Source: Metellina segmentata (taxonomy: Eukaryota; Arthropoda; Arachnida; Araneae; Tetragnathidae). From it: a stretch of DNA of 64,000 nt. The notes below the pieces were generated by a model. It had not been told where the DNA came from and ran no database searches. It saw nothing but the letters and a program-made list of their open reading frames with translations. The position numbers and the translations under genes are program-made. Below, one piece after another: positions 1 through 11,912 of the stretch. The stretch lies in assembly GCA_947359465.1 (NCBI GenBank), contig OX375878.1, positions 82,005,627 to 82,069,626 on the forward strand, in the 5' to 3' direction. How positions within the stretch are numbered: position 1 is the first letter of the stretch; the number at the start of each line of letters is the position of its first letter.

Positions 1-710
1 CAAATGGGATGCCGGGGGAACTTAATCGTGCCATTAGAACCCCAAAACAGAACATAGTTTTACAGTTTACAGGGTTGAAACGTCCTGCAAAATTAGGTCC
101 GAAAGCTGAGCCTGAGAGAATCTACTTAACTTACATAGTAATATAAAATGTATTTCATGTTAAGAATTGAATTATCTAAATTTAAAATGTGTAAATAATA
201 ATTATCTAAATAATATTTCATTAATATATTATATTAATCAACTTTAGTGAGCGAGGTCTGAGAGACCCCTCCACACTAGTTACGAGACGGTTTGTGACAC
301 GGCAGTTAAGGATTAACTTCAAACGTTATCGACAAGATTCTGAAAGTATGCTTTGGTTAAAAATAAAGTAAGTTAATTAATTTTGATGTTTTATTTAAAT
401 ATGTAACATATGTTTAGCCGATAATTGTGTTTTACGTCTGTTTTTTATTTTGTTGCAGTTTTCAAAATTCAGAAAAAATGCCTGCAGAACAATTGCACTT
501 GCTTGCAGTTGTGTTGCAGAACACTGAACATAATTGTGCGCCTGGGTACAAGTCATATATAGTATATCACGTTAGAATATTAGAGCAGCGTAAGTAAGAT
601 CTTTGCACTCTGTTTGGTTTTCACGCGCTAACATTAAAAATCTTTCTTATACGATTATATAACGTTTCAAAAATGCCTGAGAGGAGTTCATTACGAGCAT
701 TAACGATGCT
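1..710. other. AT-rich DNA, nothing recognised
   Basis: No coding frame with recognisable motifs, no tandem repeat and no terminal inverted repeat seen on either strand. Confidence 0.5.
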
Positions 711-899
711 TTAACCCTTCAAGTGATTTCGATGAGACATCCCTTCAAGATATTTTCGATTTTTTTTTTATGATGAAGAGTTACAGATCTGGTCAGTTTT
801 TCTTTTTGCGAGTCCGTGATGATAAAGATATCTTATTTATCAAGATCTGGTCAGTTTTGCTACGCGATTCCTCGTCAAGACAACCATTAGGAGGGTTGA
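711..899. mobile_element. piggyBac-like MITE, copy a (181 bp)
   Basis: The element runs from 715 to 895. It starts TTAA-CCCTTC at 711 and ends GAGGG-TTGA at 899, so the flanks are TTAA and a one-base variant of it. TTAA duplication with CCC...GGG ends is the signature of the piggyBac superfamily. The body carries two copies of AGATCTGGTCAGTTTT and a degenerate GATATC region shared with copies near 3.5, 16.7, 39.0, 41.8 and 58.7 kb. There is no coding capacity, so it is non-autonomous. Assignment to piggyBac is inferred from the ends only. Confidence 0.6.
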
Positions 900-1999
900 G
901 GTTCTTCCATATAGAATTATGAATTGAATTAAGAGTTTAGACGATCATTTTATTTTTTACAAGTCTTGCTATATTTTCATATTAAACTTCAAATTTAATT
1001 CCATAAATGTCTCCTCTCCACCACACTCAGTCTTGAAAGATATGTGCATACATTTTACCTACAGTTATGCACGATTTAAAAGTAATTATATAAGTAAAAC
1101 TCTCTTATCATAATTTTTTCAGTGTTTAATTACGTGGATCATGTTGAATACCTTCATTTAAAAGGTCGTCATTTATTACTCTTGGATCTATGAGAACGTG
1201 CACATACACTTTGAATATAAAGTATAGACACATAGAATTTGAAACATAATATAAGTATCGAATATCTGATTTTTTTTCTCTGTCCTAATGGTATCACAAC
1301 CATACGACAAGCTCCGTACAATTACTCAACATGGTGCCTACTTTTACAAAGGGACCACTGTTACCTAATTAGATATAACTTTCATGACGTCTCCATTCCC
1401 TTTGAAGAGTGCTCTGACTAAATCAATTTGCAAACTGAATTTAGCCTCATCAGCGAATAACCGAGTCTGAGCAAAGTAATTCTTTTTACATTCACTTGTA
1501 TTACAATTTTATTTCATTTTTCGTGCCTCTTTATGTGACTTGAAGGGACACAAAGAGTCGTATTCCGTTTCATATGTGGCTCGTCTATAAATGTGAAATG
1601 ACCTAGAAATGTGAAAATGTAAGACTGAGCATTGCGTTGTTGAGAGGAGTTAAAAAAGTGCGACCTAAATGTCAACTAGTAGTCAAGTTACTATGTGAAA
1701 AATTAGCATGTTTGGCCGATTCGGCATATTATCGCCACCTTGGCGATATATAATCTTATGACAGGGTGGAAGAATGCGCACTTCTATAGAGAGACGACAC
1801 AAATGGTGATGATATCGGAAAAGTTTACTACTGTCATGTAGACTAGTCAGATAGTAATCTCTCACCTCGTGAGTTTATCAAATGATCAATGTTCTTTTCC
1901 ACCCGGCAGGGGATTGTAGTCTAAGGATCATGTTACTACCAGTTTTGGTTGCATGATTCTGGGTACATAACGTTATCATTGGTCACTTTTACATTCCCC
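900..1999. other. AT-rich DNA, nothing recognised
   Basis: Small open frames only, with no family motifs. No repeats of note. Confidence 0.5.
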
Positions 2000-2002
2000 C
2001 TG

Positions 2003-2275
2003 CCGACCAACCGGTGTAGTGTTTAAGGTGTTAGCCTCTGGATCGGTAAGTCCCCGGTTCGAATCCGGGTTCGAGCATGGATGTTTGTAAGCGTATACCA
2101 GCTCAGGTGTTGCTTCGTCATCTGAACATGGTTCAAAATTACGAAGTATAAATTGTTAGGGGCAATGATGGTCCTCCCACTGGGTGCTCCTTCACAAGTG
2201 GCCATCACTTTCACTCACAAGTGGCCATCACTCACGCCAATGACTTCGGTCAAATGTGACCGCCATTAGAAAAAA
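2003..2275 (+). mobile_element. tRNA-derived SINE (SINE-B type)
   Basis: The 5' part looks like a tRNA. It has a perfect 5-bp T-stem around a pol III box B (CCCGGTTCGAATCCGGG, 2053-2069) and an A-box-like segment GTGTAGTGTTTAAGGTG about 45 bases upstream. An acceptor stem cannot be formed, so this is not a working tRNA gene. The body includes CCCACTGGGTGCTCCTTC and part of it is duplicated (GTGGCCATCACT twice, 2198-2232). It ends in an A-rich tail near 2270. Similar body sequence occurs near 7.6 and 41.05 kb. Confidence 0.65.
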
Positions 2276-3020
2276 AAACATTCCCCCCTACGGGCCCACC
2301 TACCATTTCTTGGATTTAAAACATGGAATATCTGAATTTGAATATTTAATGTCAAATGATGACGAGTAAAATCATAGAGAAACTTATTTAGGTGTATGTG
2401 ATTAACATAATAAATTTTATTACATTCTGCTAGTTTTAACTTTTTTACTTTACATGCTTACATTTCTCAAATTTCCGGTTAGTGTAGCATTGCTTATACG
2501 TAACTATTATAACACTTTATAATTAAATAATCACATTGCTATAACGGTTGAAAGAATTCTGGGAAATATTCTATAGGGCAAAAATTTTAAAGCTAGTAAG
2601 AAGTCATGCGAGAAAGACTGTATATTTCCAAACGTATTTACGCATGTCAGCGCCTTTATAATGTTAAAGAAACAGTGGACGTTCAAACCACTTTATTGTT
2701 CGTGCATTTGTTGAATCTATCATATGCGCCTCATTTGGAAAACAGTAGAAAACTTGACAGTGGTTCCAAAGATATAAGGCGTAGCGGATATGAAGGGCAA
2801 ACTCAACAAATGCTGCTGTCCAGTAAAACGTATTTAAACGAGGAGCTCTACCACTATTAGAAGATAGGATAATTACTGACAGCCCTACTTTTATATGGTT
2901 AGAAAGGGTGAACCCAAGTAAAAGTTAATACCATTGTTCACTAATGTCTGACAAATCAAAATAGGCAGGAAAATATTTTTTCGACTAATGTTGATTTCGC
3001 CCTTTGTATCCACAAAGCCT
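2276..3020. other. AT-rich DNA, nothing recognised
   Basis: An 84-codon open frame at 2606-2860 (plus) has no recognisable motif and is not called as a gene. Confidence 0.4.
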
Positions 3021-3024
3021 CATA

Positions 3025-3474
3025 TTAATCTTGAAAGTGGTTCCAAAGGTATTAACCTTGCACGTGGTTCCAAAGGTATTAACCTTTAAAGTGGTTCCAA
3101 AGGTATGAACCTTGTAAATGGTTCCAAAGGTATTAACCTTGAAAGTGGTTCCAAAGGTATTAACCTTGTAAGTGGTTCCAAAGGTATTAATCTTGAAAGT
3201 GGTTCCAAAGATATTAACATTGCAAGTGGTTCCAAATGTATTAACCTTGTAAGTGGTTCCAAAGGTATTAACCTTGAAAGTGGTTCCAAAGATATTAACA
3301 TTACAAGTGGTTCCAAATGTATTAACCTTGAAAGTGGTTCCAAAGGTATTAACCTTGTAAATGGTTCCAAAGGTATTAACCTTACTAGTGGTTCCAAACA
3401 TATTAACCTTGCAAGTGGTTCCAAAGATATTACACTAGCAAGTGGTTCCAAAGATATTAACCTTGCAAGTGGTT
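3025..3474 (+). repeat. 27-bp minisatellite, about 16.5 copies
   Basis: The unit contains TTAACCTTGAAAGTGGTTCC followed by AAAGGTA; 16 full copies of GGTTCCAAA plus a final diverged one can be counted. The period is a multiple of three, so three long frames stay open over it (minus 2985-3401, minus 3086-3481, plus 3105-3563). Their 9-residue periodicity shows they are by-products of the repeat. The unit closely matches the terminus of the TTAA-flanked MITE at 16645, and the array runs directly into a MITE body at 3475. Confidence 0.9.
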
Positions 3475-3742
3475 TGGACAAGATACCTCATCCATCAATA
3501 TCTGATAAATTGACATCAATATCTAATGAAATTACATTAATATCTGATCAATTGACAATCTAATGACGAGATACCTTGTCATCAAGAAATTGCTAGACAT
3601 AGAGATATCTCGCGTCATCAAGATATTGCGGATTTATTTAATGATGAAATCCAAATCTGGTCAATTTCCTTCAAATCACGAGATATGGTCAGTTTTGCTA
3701 ATAGTGATATACCTCGTCAAAACATGCCAGCAGGAAGAGTAA
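3475..3742 (+). mobile_element. piggyBac-like MITE, copy b (body and right end)
   Basis: Downstream of the 27-bp array the sequence continues with the MITE body. It shows ACAAGATACCTCATCCATCA, several CATCAAGATAT/ATCTGGTCA motifs, and near the end TTTTGCTAATAGTGATATACC as in the copy at 16.8 kb. The right end is degenerate (GGAAGAGTAA for AGGGTTAA). The left end appears to be the amplified 27-bp unit. Internal ATCAATATCTAATGAA-type short repeats lie at 3497-3560. Confidence 0.55.
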
Positions 3743-3745
3743 TTT

Positions 3746-6422
3746 TTTATTATTTGACTTTTCGAGTTTTTGGATAAAATTCAAAATAATCCTCTAGATT
3801 ATTTTTGATATAGACTGCTCATATTTTTCTGGTAATCTTTTACTTGGTATTAATAATCCAAAACATTTATCTAGAAGGCTAGATAAAATATAGTAGATCT
3901 AGCTAGATTATAAAAAAAATTCAAACGCAGGAAGCTGCATATTTGTACATTATTCATAGATTTTCACACACAAAAAAACTTATTTTGACATGGGCATGGG
4001 TTCACAAATTTTTATTACATTATATGTGGATTCCTTCTCACATGGGAACACCGGGTGATAAAATTTAACTTTAAAAAAAAATAGACTCCTTGTACAAAAA
4101 GAAAATAATGTCTCAAATGGGGCACCATTGTTATAGAGGACAACGACCTAGGGAAATCTGACTTTAAGTTATGTAGAGGTGAACAGACAAATTTTCAAGA
4201 TTTTCTACAAGTCACATCATCAAAGCAATGGAATAGGTGACAGGAAAAAAGATTTTTAATGACTGTCACAGCTCTCAAGGTCAATCAAGGCTATTTATGA
4301 AAACTAAGAAATTATTATAGATTTATCTATTATATATAATTTATAATCCTCATATTATTATGGTTCAAAAATTTTATTCAAATTTATAAAACAAATCCAG
4401 AGAGTAACATATTGCATTAACATAAGAAATGGAAACATAGGACACTGGCAATAGCTGTGAAATCTTGCCAAACAACGAATTCAGTGTACTGGCTTATGCT
4501 AAATAAATCCAATAACCTTTTTTCAATGTGTGATTTGAACAGATTTCCATACCTCTAATGGACATGCTCATAAATAAGAACAAGCAGTATAAAAAATACG
4601 CCACGACTTCAAACCAAACTTCATTCTAAAAGACAATGGTTGTTCGAAAGCCTTGTTCTTCGATGTTTAAGCGGAATGCCCCGAACTTTTATGTTTACAG
4701 TTCCAGGAGCCGTGACAGGAGCTTAAAACACAAACAAATGAAAACACTCAACTGAGACGTACCTCATTCCTCGGCAGACTCGCACGCATAAATAAAACCC
4801 AAAGGAATTTTCATTTTGAACGCTGTTCTCAATTTAATCTCTCCTCTTTCAAGCAGGGGGGGGGGGAATAATTTTTTCTCGCGTAATTGATGTTCCGCGA
4901 GATATTTTGAAAGCGCATTTCTTCCAGTCCCACCCCTTCCCCAAAGATGAATTGAAACATCAAACAGAAAATGGTAGGGAGGGACCAAAAAGCGAACCGG
5001 GAAGAAGAAGACCAGAAATTTGAATCCCTCCCCCTTCTTCTTGAAGTCATCAAGTAAAACAATATTTATATGATTGATGCCGCCTATTCGTGGGGAAAAG
5101 AGCAACAAAAATGAATGATGAGAAATGTTTATTATTTTAAATTGTCGTTCCCTCGCTCTCCTCCCCCCCGCAGTGATTCGAGGGGAGGATTTGGGCAAGC
5201 AAAAAAAAAAAATTATTTTGTCACCTGAGAGAAAATTTAAAACCGAAATGATGAGGACTTGTTCCCGAGAAATGTCCCGGTAAGTGGAGGTATTGAAAGA
5301 GCGTTGGAATTGAGAAATTCGAGAACACTTGTTTTAAATTATTCACGCTTTTGCTGTGATATCTGTGGGACAAAGATGATTTATAGATAAAAGCTGAAAT
5401 GAGAGAAATGAGTGTGCCGGTGAGGGTACTAGTGGTGTAAACGTATCGATTCGGATGGGATCGCGGATGCAGGCAGTTTCAACGTAAAAGGATGATGGAG
5501 ATAATTGCTGGTGTAATTGTTTCGAGATGTATAAAAGGGAATTTCGATTGTGTGGAAATATATATATGTTTGACGAGAAAACAACGATACACAAACAAAA
5601 AAAAATGTAAATTCTCTTTAAATTTCATATGTAACTATCATTTCCTCTATTGTTACTCATAGTATTGTGTTTCATAAATTTTTATACAGATTTAACGAAC
5701 AGTAGAATTTTGCATTACTTAAATTAGAAGTGACAATATAGTACACGGATAAATGAAGTGATAAGATGAAAAAAATTGTGAACCGTGTAGATTGACTGTA
5801 TCTCTTCTGCTATCAAATCCCATATTCCTCATTCAATGTACGTGAGTTGAGACTTTTGAAATTCTCATGGCTATAAACTTCTACATACAAGAAGAAGCAG
5901 TGGGAAAAATGCCTCAAAATTTCAAACCAAGCATCAGAATGTTTACTCCTACTGTGCTCTTCGTATTTTTATATTCCACCGTTCGTTTTCGCATTGGGTT
6001 GGTTTTTCTTTGAGGATGCTCTGGTGAACCAGAATATCCTCTACGAACCCAAACATCGCATCCCGAAGACACGCACGCATGCTACTGCCGTATCTATTTT
6101 GTATCAAATGACACATCAAGTTTTATTTCTCTGATTCGAATAAGATCAAACTAATATTCATAAGTATAAAAACCAGAACATAATAATTAGATAGGACACA
6201 AGCTCAAAATGATAAATATACTAAATTAAATATACAATATTAATTTTATTAGTTTTTCAACTTCTGCCAAGAATTATTAATTTAATTAACTTTTTTTCTT
6301 TATGGTGTTTGGGTGTGTATATATATATCAGGGGCGTCATCAGGGAGAAGCCTGACCCAGACGACATGATATGCCAGATAACACAAGGTGGTGTTTTGTT
6401 CATATGAGCAGCAAAAGTGATG
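3746..6422. other. AT-rich DNA with G and A homopolymers, no gene recognised
   Basis: It includes a poly-G run at about 4855-4866, a C-run near 5162-5169 and a purine/pyrimidine-skewed stretch at 4850-5200. The 144-codon minus frame at 4764-5198 and its neighbours are low-complexity and lack any domain. TA dinucleotides at 6317-6328 precede CAGGGGCGTCATCAGGG, which resembles a transposon terminus, but no partner end was found. Confidence 0.4.
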
Positions 6423-6482
6423 AATTTTCACTAGCGCCTCAGCGTACAGCGTAAGTGTCCGACAAGTTGACTCTGATTGGCT
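6423..6482 (+). repeat. Left arm of a 60-bp inverted repeat
   Basis: Bases 6433-6482 are the exact reverse complement of 7107-7156; the arms extend to about 60 bp with a few mismatches. The core includes GCGTACAGCGTAAGTGTCC. The arms are about 620 bp apart and enclose a tRNA-like segment. Confidence 0.85.
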
Positions 6483-6584
6483 CCTCATATATATGTTGTA
6501 TGGTTGTTGTTAGTAGTATTTCTCGCCAACTTATATTAAGGGGAGGCAAAAATGAACTCTTATTTTAAAGAGCTCCTCTTGGTG

Positions 6585-6680
6585 AAGCAACGATGGCCAA
6601 ATGGCTAAAGTCATTTACCATCAGATTGGCGTTAGAGGCGGAGGATGACTTCCCGAGTTCGAACCCAACTGGCGGAAATA
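6585..6680 (+). mobile_element. tRNA-like SINE head
   Basis: GATGGCCAAATGGCTAAAG resembles a pol III A box, and GAGTTCGAACCC at 6655-6666 is a good B box about 50 bases later. The flanking arms do not form an acceptor stem, so a SINE head or tRNA-derived relic is more likely than a functional tRNA gene. Confidence 0.45.
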
Positions 6681-7106
6681 TTTTTAGATCATCCTAATTA
6701 TTTTAAAACAATTCCAATTTAATTCCTTTTGATTCTAAATTACTTTTCCTAATTTTTAATACCCTTTTTTTATTTTTCCAAACTTCAGTTGATTTTACAT
6801 AAATAATCTAAAAACCACTCCTGAACTCACTACCAGCTGATATTTTTCCGCCCCTCTGCCGTCCCCTTTGCTTTAGGATGATGGTGTCGTATCCATCCCT
6901 GGTTTAGGACCATTCTGATGTAACAAAAAGCATACATAAAACACTAACTTATATAATTATTAACTTATATAATAAAAGGTTACAATTTTCGGTTCAAAAT
7001 GTTAAAACCTTTCGAAAACCGTTTCTATCAGTCAAAGAGATCTGCGCCAAAACGTAGATAAATAGCCAAATGAAACACCTTTACGTCTCAGGCACATGAT
7101 CATACC

Positions 7107-7166
7107 AGCCAATCAGAGTCAACTTGTCGGACACTTACGCTGTACGCTGAGGCGCTTGTGAATTTT
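7107..7166 (-). repeat. Right arm of the 60-bp inverted repeat
   Basis: Reverse complement of 6423-6482, with an uninterrupted 50-bp match. See the left arm. No target-site duplication was found outside the arms. Confidence 0.85.
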
Positions 7167-7439
7167 CCCATACTCTAACGTCCCTTCCCTAAACGCCACT
7201 ATGAACCAACATGAAGTAAAAGCAAAGTACGCATTATGATAGGATGAACTATCACACTCAGAACTTAAGAATGACAAACTAAAAAAGTAATGTAAAATAA
7301 AATTAATAACTAGAGATACCACATGATACATATTTGCTGTCCTGTGATCAATAATAGTCGTCAATAGTTCTCTACGCTGAGCATTGCGATCCAAATTAAC
7401 ACACCTTCCTACCACAAATTAGTAGGATACGATACCTCT

Positions 7440-7706
7440 GGGGATACCTGATCAGGGGGTTATCGGCCTCTGATTGGGATCTAAATTACGATGTGTGTGA
7501 GTGAATGGATGTATGAAAGGGACATTCCTGTAAAACGGATGTGTCATGTATGTCGAGCAAAGTCGGACTTCCTCCCAATGGGGCTCAATTACATGGAAGG
7601 CGCACCCCTCTCGCCTCTTGCCGTATTCGATGGGCACTCCTTTACACTCCTTTGGTCTGCCAGTGTAGGCATGAGAAACAACAACAACAACAACAAAGTA
7701 GGCTAC
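7440..7706 (+). mobile_element. SINE-B-type element with (AAC)n tail
   Basis: It ends in an ACAACAACAACAACA tail (7677-7698), typical of a SINE or LINE 3' end. The body contains CTTCCTCCCAATGGGGCTC and GATGGGCACTCCTTTACACT, which resemble the CCCACTGGGTGCTCCTTC block of the 2.0-kb copy. The head is not clearly tRNA-like here. Open frames of 60-76 codons across it are incidental. Confidence 0.5.
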
Positions 7707-10040
7707 GATTAGGCATACGGTTCAACAGTAGGGTAAAACCTCAATTAAAACACCGAGTTTGCCCCAATTAACAACAATATGTGATTATGAATTGACATAT
7801 GGCGCTGCATAATCTTGTTTGAACTTTTCGAAGAATCTCGTTACTCTAATCAAATTCTTCAGCTGTCTGATAATAGAAGATGAGGAATCTGAATGGAGAA
7901 ATTAGTACAAAAAATAAAATGTGATCTAACGCGAAAATAGATTTAGACGTCCAATAATACCAAATTGGTAGAATTTAACAAATGATTGGGATGTAATTTA
8001 AGTAGACTGTTCAATAGCGAATTGTGGTAACAAGTCTGAGGTACGCGCTCAATGCTTTGTAAATTAGTAGAAGAAAATTAAGTAAATTAAGAAATATAAG
8101 TAAGAAGTACACAAAATGCCACTTTATATTTTTGCTTAGCTCAATTTCCTTTGCAGCTATGAAATGTGTATAGATTGATGCTTATCTGTATAAATAAGAA
8201 TGAAGTGTCTGTTTGTATATTCATATTTTTCACCCATTTCAAGTTTTCTATCCGTTTTGGACCCTTCTGATGTCAAATCTGCTTCTTGGGCGATTGGTGT
8301 CTGTCTGTCTGTATGTATCTATGTGCCCTATACACGTCCACACGTTTAATATATTTTCATGCAAATTTGCTCACGGTGAGTAATTTTCATTTGATGAGTG
8401 AACATGGTTGCGAAAATATGTCTATCCGTCTTTTTGTTCTATATTCGATTTTGTGTGTGTGTAGGCATCACATGAATTTTATTCCAGACATTTGATTGTA
8501 ATGTGTTTTATTTTATACATTATCTATTGATTTAGTGAAGGCAATATTAAACATTTCTTTATTGTTATACATTTAGATGAGTTTCATGCTAAAACACCTG
8601 AGTAAGTATACTCAAATCAACCATCATTTGGTAGTTTTGGAAAAATTGGAATATATATTGAGTATTACGATTACTTTGATCGCTTTAACAGTACTGCCAA
8701 AAAAGCACAATTTGTTTTCAAAACCTTATTTTTTTATGGTATTTTAGCTCTGATATTTCATTTATTTGAGTCGGAATGTTTGTTCTTTGCGCAATGTAAA
8801 CGATTTCCGAGTATTTTGACAGACGATATTTTTCAATGAACGGGAATGAAATGGAATCTCGGGTTGGTTGATGACGTGCAGTAATATTTTCTGTTTCTTT
8901 TGCTCTGAATTAATTTCGCATTTCTAAATTTTGTGCACTCTTTAGTTGTAAGTTGAGGCAATTGCGAGATCAAGAGATAAAAAGGAATTACAAATTAATA
9001 CCTTAAGAGGAGCTTTTTCCCGATATTTTTTATTTTGTTTTATTTCACTGTTTTCTTTTGTTTTTTTTATTTAAATATTTATTATTTTAACAAATTGCGT
9101 TTCTTTTTCATCACACGCAACACTCCCACTAAGTATTCGACTTAAAGTGGAAGATAAGTCAGCATAAGGCAAATTTCAAGTGTAATTATGTCGTTATTGA
9201 AAGAATAATGCCGCTATTGAAAGAATAATGCGATTTTTGAAAGAATAATAATGCTTAAAAAATCCGAACTAGAACTTTTCAAACATAAAAAAATTCTTTT
9301 TCATAATGACATGAGAAGATTACGAAATTCCACATTATCGCATGCCGGATGCAAGAGTACCACAAGTAAAAAACATTGTTTTGTTGACTATGAGTGCGAG
9401 AGCACTCGCCGTAAAGCATCGCTTTTATTAATTGAGTTGAACATGAAAAGAACTTAAGAAAGGGAATTCCAAATCTCCCTCAAATCGTCTTTTGTAGTAG
9501 TAACCTTAGTGTCACCTTTCGTCAGTTTGTAGCTTTGTCATACAGCAAGGGTGCTCTGTATGTGAAATGTAATACATGAATGGATATGCATGTGTAGGAG
9601 ATTTGTGTCCAAAGTATGTCGTAGAAACTATAAAGATGGCGAAAGGTGTTAAAATATTGTTTCATTTTACGAAAAATGTAAGTGATTATTTATTTTGATT
9701 ATATCTTCAATCTAGAGTAAACGAATTCAAACCGAGTAATGTCGTATATTTTGCTAGTATTCATTATAAATGAAATGTTTGAGCGATGACACTGTCATGA
9801 ATAGATGCCATGTAAATGTAGCGCAGATGCTTGGATCTCGGGTATGCTAGTATAAGTAAAATAATGAATTTCACGCTGCTGAATATGTTTTGCATTTTTG
9901 GAGGGAACATTATGGTTGAAATGTTGATTGACTTGAATAAACTCAAGTGTACATGGTTCGGCATTGGAAATGGAATTGCAATTATTATTATTATTTTTTT
10001 TTTGCTAAATTGCAAAGTAAGTTAGTATTTAATTTATGCG
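7707..10040. other. AT-rich DNA, nothing recognised
   Basis: The only structure seen is a short direct repeat, TTGAAAGAATAATG, three times at about 9194-9251. Small frames at 8286-8495 (TGTC-rich) and 9251-9457 lack motifs. Confidence 0.45.
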
Positions 10041-10041
10041 G

Positions 10042-10215
10042 CACTGCACCGATACACCAAACTCTTGGAGACGGTCCGGGATCAATCCCGAAGGGAAAGA
10101 TCATGGGACAACACCTCGTAATTTCGAATCATGCTCAACGCCTGAGCCGTCACACCACTCACCAAACTTCCTTGCTACGCCAAAGCGAGAACATTTGAGG
10201 CTACGGTATATTTAA
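10042..10215 (-). mobile_element. SINE-A fragment
   Basis: Read on the minus strand it gives the SINE-A body: TTAAATATACCGTAGCC, a degenerate ...CTCAGGCG..., then TTCGAAATTACGAGGTGTTG and GGGATTGATCCCGGACCGTC. Both the tRNA-like head and the 3' tail are missing or unrecognisable. Confidence 0.7.
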
Positions 10216-11104
10216 CGTGAATCTCTCAAGTTCAATAAAGTTTTTACAGAACATTTTTAATAAGGAATATATTTTATTACATGTTTCAAAATAGAGGCAT
10301 ACCATACCAGTATCAGTACAAATTTCAGTGTTGTTGAGAAATAATATGCACTCATATTTTACATACTCTAGAAACCTCATCATACATGAATACCATTATA
10401 AACAATAACATAAAGAATCCATTTTACCTCACGGTATCTATTTCTGTAGCAACAAAGTGGTAAAATTAGGAAGCAGAACAATTCTCAAACAAAATTTATA
10501 ACCCCATACCGATATCAATACAAATTTTATAGCAGTTTATAAATACTGTATAGAATTTTGCAAACCCTCGAAACTTCATCAGACATGAATAATATTTAAA
10601 TTGGTAGCAAATGGCTTGTGGAGCTAATTACTGTCCCTGCAATTCTATTATCCAGTAACTGGAGCTTCTGCTGCCTTCTGTAGGTCAGTATATGGTTAAA
10701 GGGCGATTCAAATGGCTGGGAACATCATCGCCTCAAGGACATTTCTGCCTGCAGGGTCTCCTTGAACAGGTCGGCGAAGCTCCCGATAACCCCGTGGTGA
10801 GAAGGGCCGTTTATTGATGATTGCGAGGATTGTCAGTAAACTTCGTTAATGAGAATGTATTCGGGGAATAGGAGTATGGAATCTATGTCTTGAATGGGAG
10901 ATGGCTCTAATTTATATGTTGCGAGGTTGCATTATTCAACTTTAAATTCACCAACCTTTCGATTTGTATCTATTTTTTTCCAAAACGGGTTAAATGACCC
11001 GTTTTCCACTTCGATGAAGGTAACAATAGAAATTAAATGCTTGACAAAATAAACAAATTTATTTTCATTTATTATTTAATAATTGTAAGCAAAATAACAA
11101 AAGG
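10216..11104. other. AT-rich DNA, nothing recognised
   Basis: A slightly GC-richer block (10660-10830) has no open frame of note. A weak ~300-bp internal similarity (ACCATACC...CAGTATCAGTACAAATTT near 10300 and ACCCCATACCGATATCAATACAAATTTTAT near 10500) suggests an old local duplication. Confidence 0.4.
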
Positions 11105-11440
11105 GTAGGTACGCAGGTTGAGAGTTTACTAACGTCGCAGTAGAGCAAGGTTAATTAACTTGCACTTGGACAAGAAACTGAACGGGTTATTGGCGACATT
11201 CTGGGATCAATCCCGAATTGGAAGAATCAAGGTCAACGTCTCGTAATTGTGAACCACGGTCCGATGACAACGACAGCACTTGACTGAAACTTCCACAGTA
11301 TGCCAACGTGAGGACATTTGAGACCTGATTTAACGTGCAACAGCCCTCCTGTACGCGACGATATTTCACTGGATCGAGTTTCGAACTCTTTACCCTCCGT
11401 TTACAAATCAGTTGCTTTTTCCAAATGGGATAACGTGGCC
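11105..11440 (-). mobile_element. SINE-A, near full length
   Basis: On the minus strand it starts GGCCACGTTATCCC near 11438, with an A-box-like head, then a degenerate B box (GAGTTCGAAACTCGATCC), the body (CTCAAATGTCCTCACGTTGG, CATCGGACCGTGGTTCA, GGGATTGATCCC) and the tail CCAATAACCCG. The tail region appears twice (TGCAAGTTAATTAACC and CTGCGACGTTAG), suggesting nested or recombined SINE tails. Confidence 0.75.
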
Positions 11441-11910
11441 CCCAAATAACAAAAGTTAATAATCATGAGAAATGTATTATTTTTTTTTCATTTTGCCGTA
11501 TTTCTCGATTTATTTGCCACCATAAGAATGTTCTGCAAAAACGCTTTCTCCAAACATACTTCTTGCACAGAAAGCATATTTTAGTATGGCAGTGTCTTAT
11601 TTGGCACTTAATACACTGATTGGTAATTATTTTTGAGCTTGTCGATAATGCTGTCATATTAGTCCGATTATCCTGACTGAATTGTTAGGATACAATGAAG
11701 CATGGAACTCCTTACTGTGGTGTGTGGTATTGTTTTGCACAACTATATGTATAGAATGGTATTAGAGTCGACAATGATGTAAAAACACGTAAAATATTGA
11801 ACCGCTCAAATAACCTGTCACGGAAAATTACGACATCCAAATGTTGGATTCAAGGATATGAAGAGAAATATATGTTACTAAATTAAATCGATGAACTTTT
11901 CATACGATTA
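11441..11910. other. AT-rich DNA, nothing recognised
   Basis: A 64-codon minus frame at 11463-11657 (cysteine-rich, CIKCQIRHCHTKICFLCKK) looks zinc-finger-like at a glance, but it is short and unsupported. Confidence 0.35.
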
Positions 11911-11912
11911 TA

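Noticed and set aside
2004..2076. Possible tRNA gene
   Set aside because: Perfect T-arm and B box, but no acceptor-stem pairing and no convincing anticodon arm; followed by SINE body and A-rich tail.
2985..3563. Long frames with 9-residue repeats resembling a structural or silk-like protein
   Set aside because: The repeats read equally well in several frames on both strands because the DNA unit is 27 bp; the unit is a MITE terminus.
4764..5198. 144-codon minus frame
   Set aside because: Low complexity, runs through homopolymers and overlaps another frame; no domain or conservation evidence.
6585..6680. Possible tRNA-Leu or tRNA-Ser gene
   Set aside because: A and B boxes are present but the acceptor stem does not pair; no reliable anticodon loop.
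7491..7771. Overlapping 73- and 76-codon frames
   Set aside because: Both lie in a SINE and end in its (AAC)n tail.
11463..11657. Cys-rich frame resembling a zinc-binding peptide
   Set aside because: Cysteine spacing does not fit a known finger well, and the frame is short and isolated.
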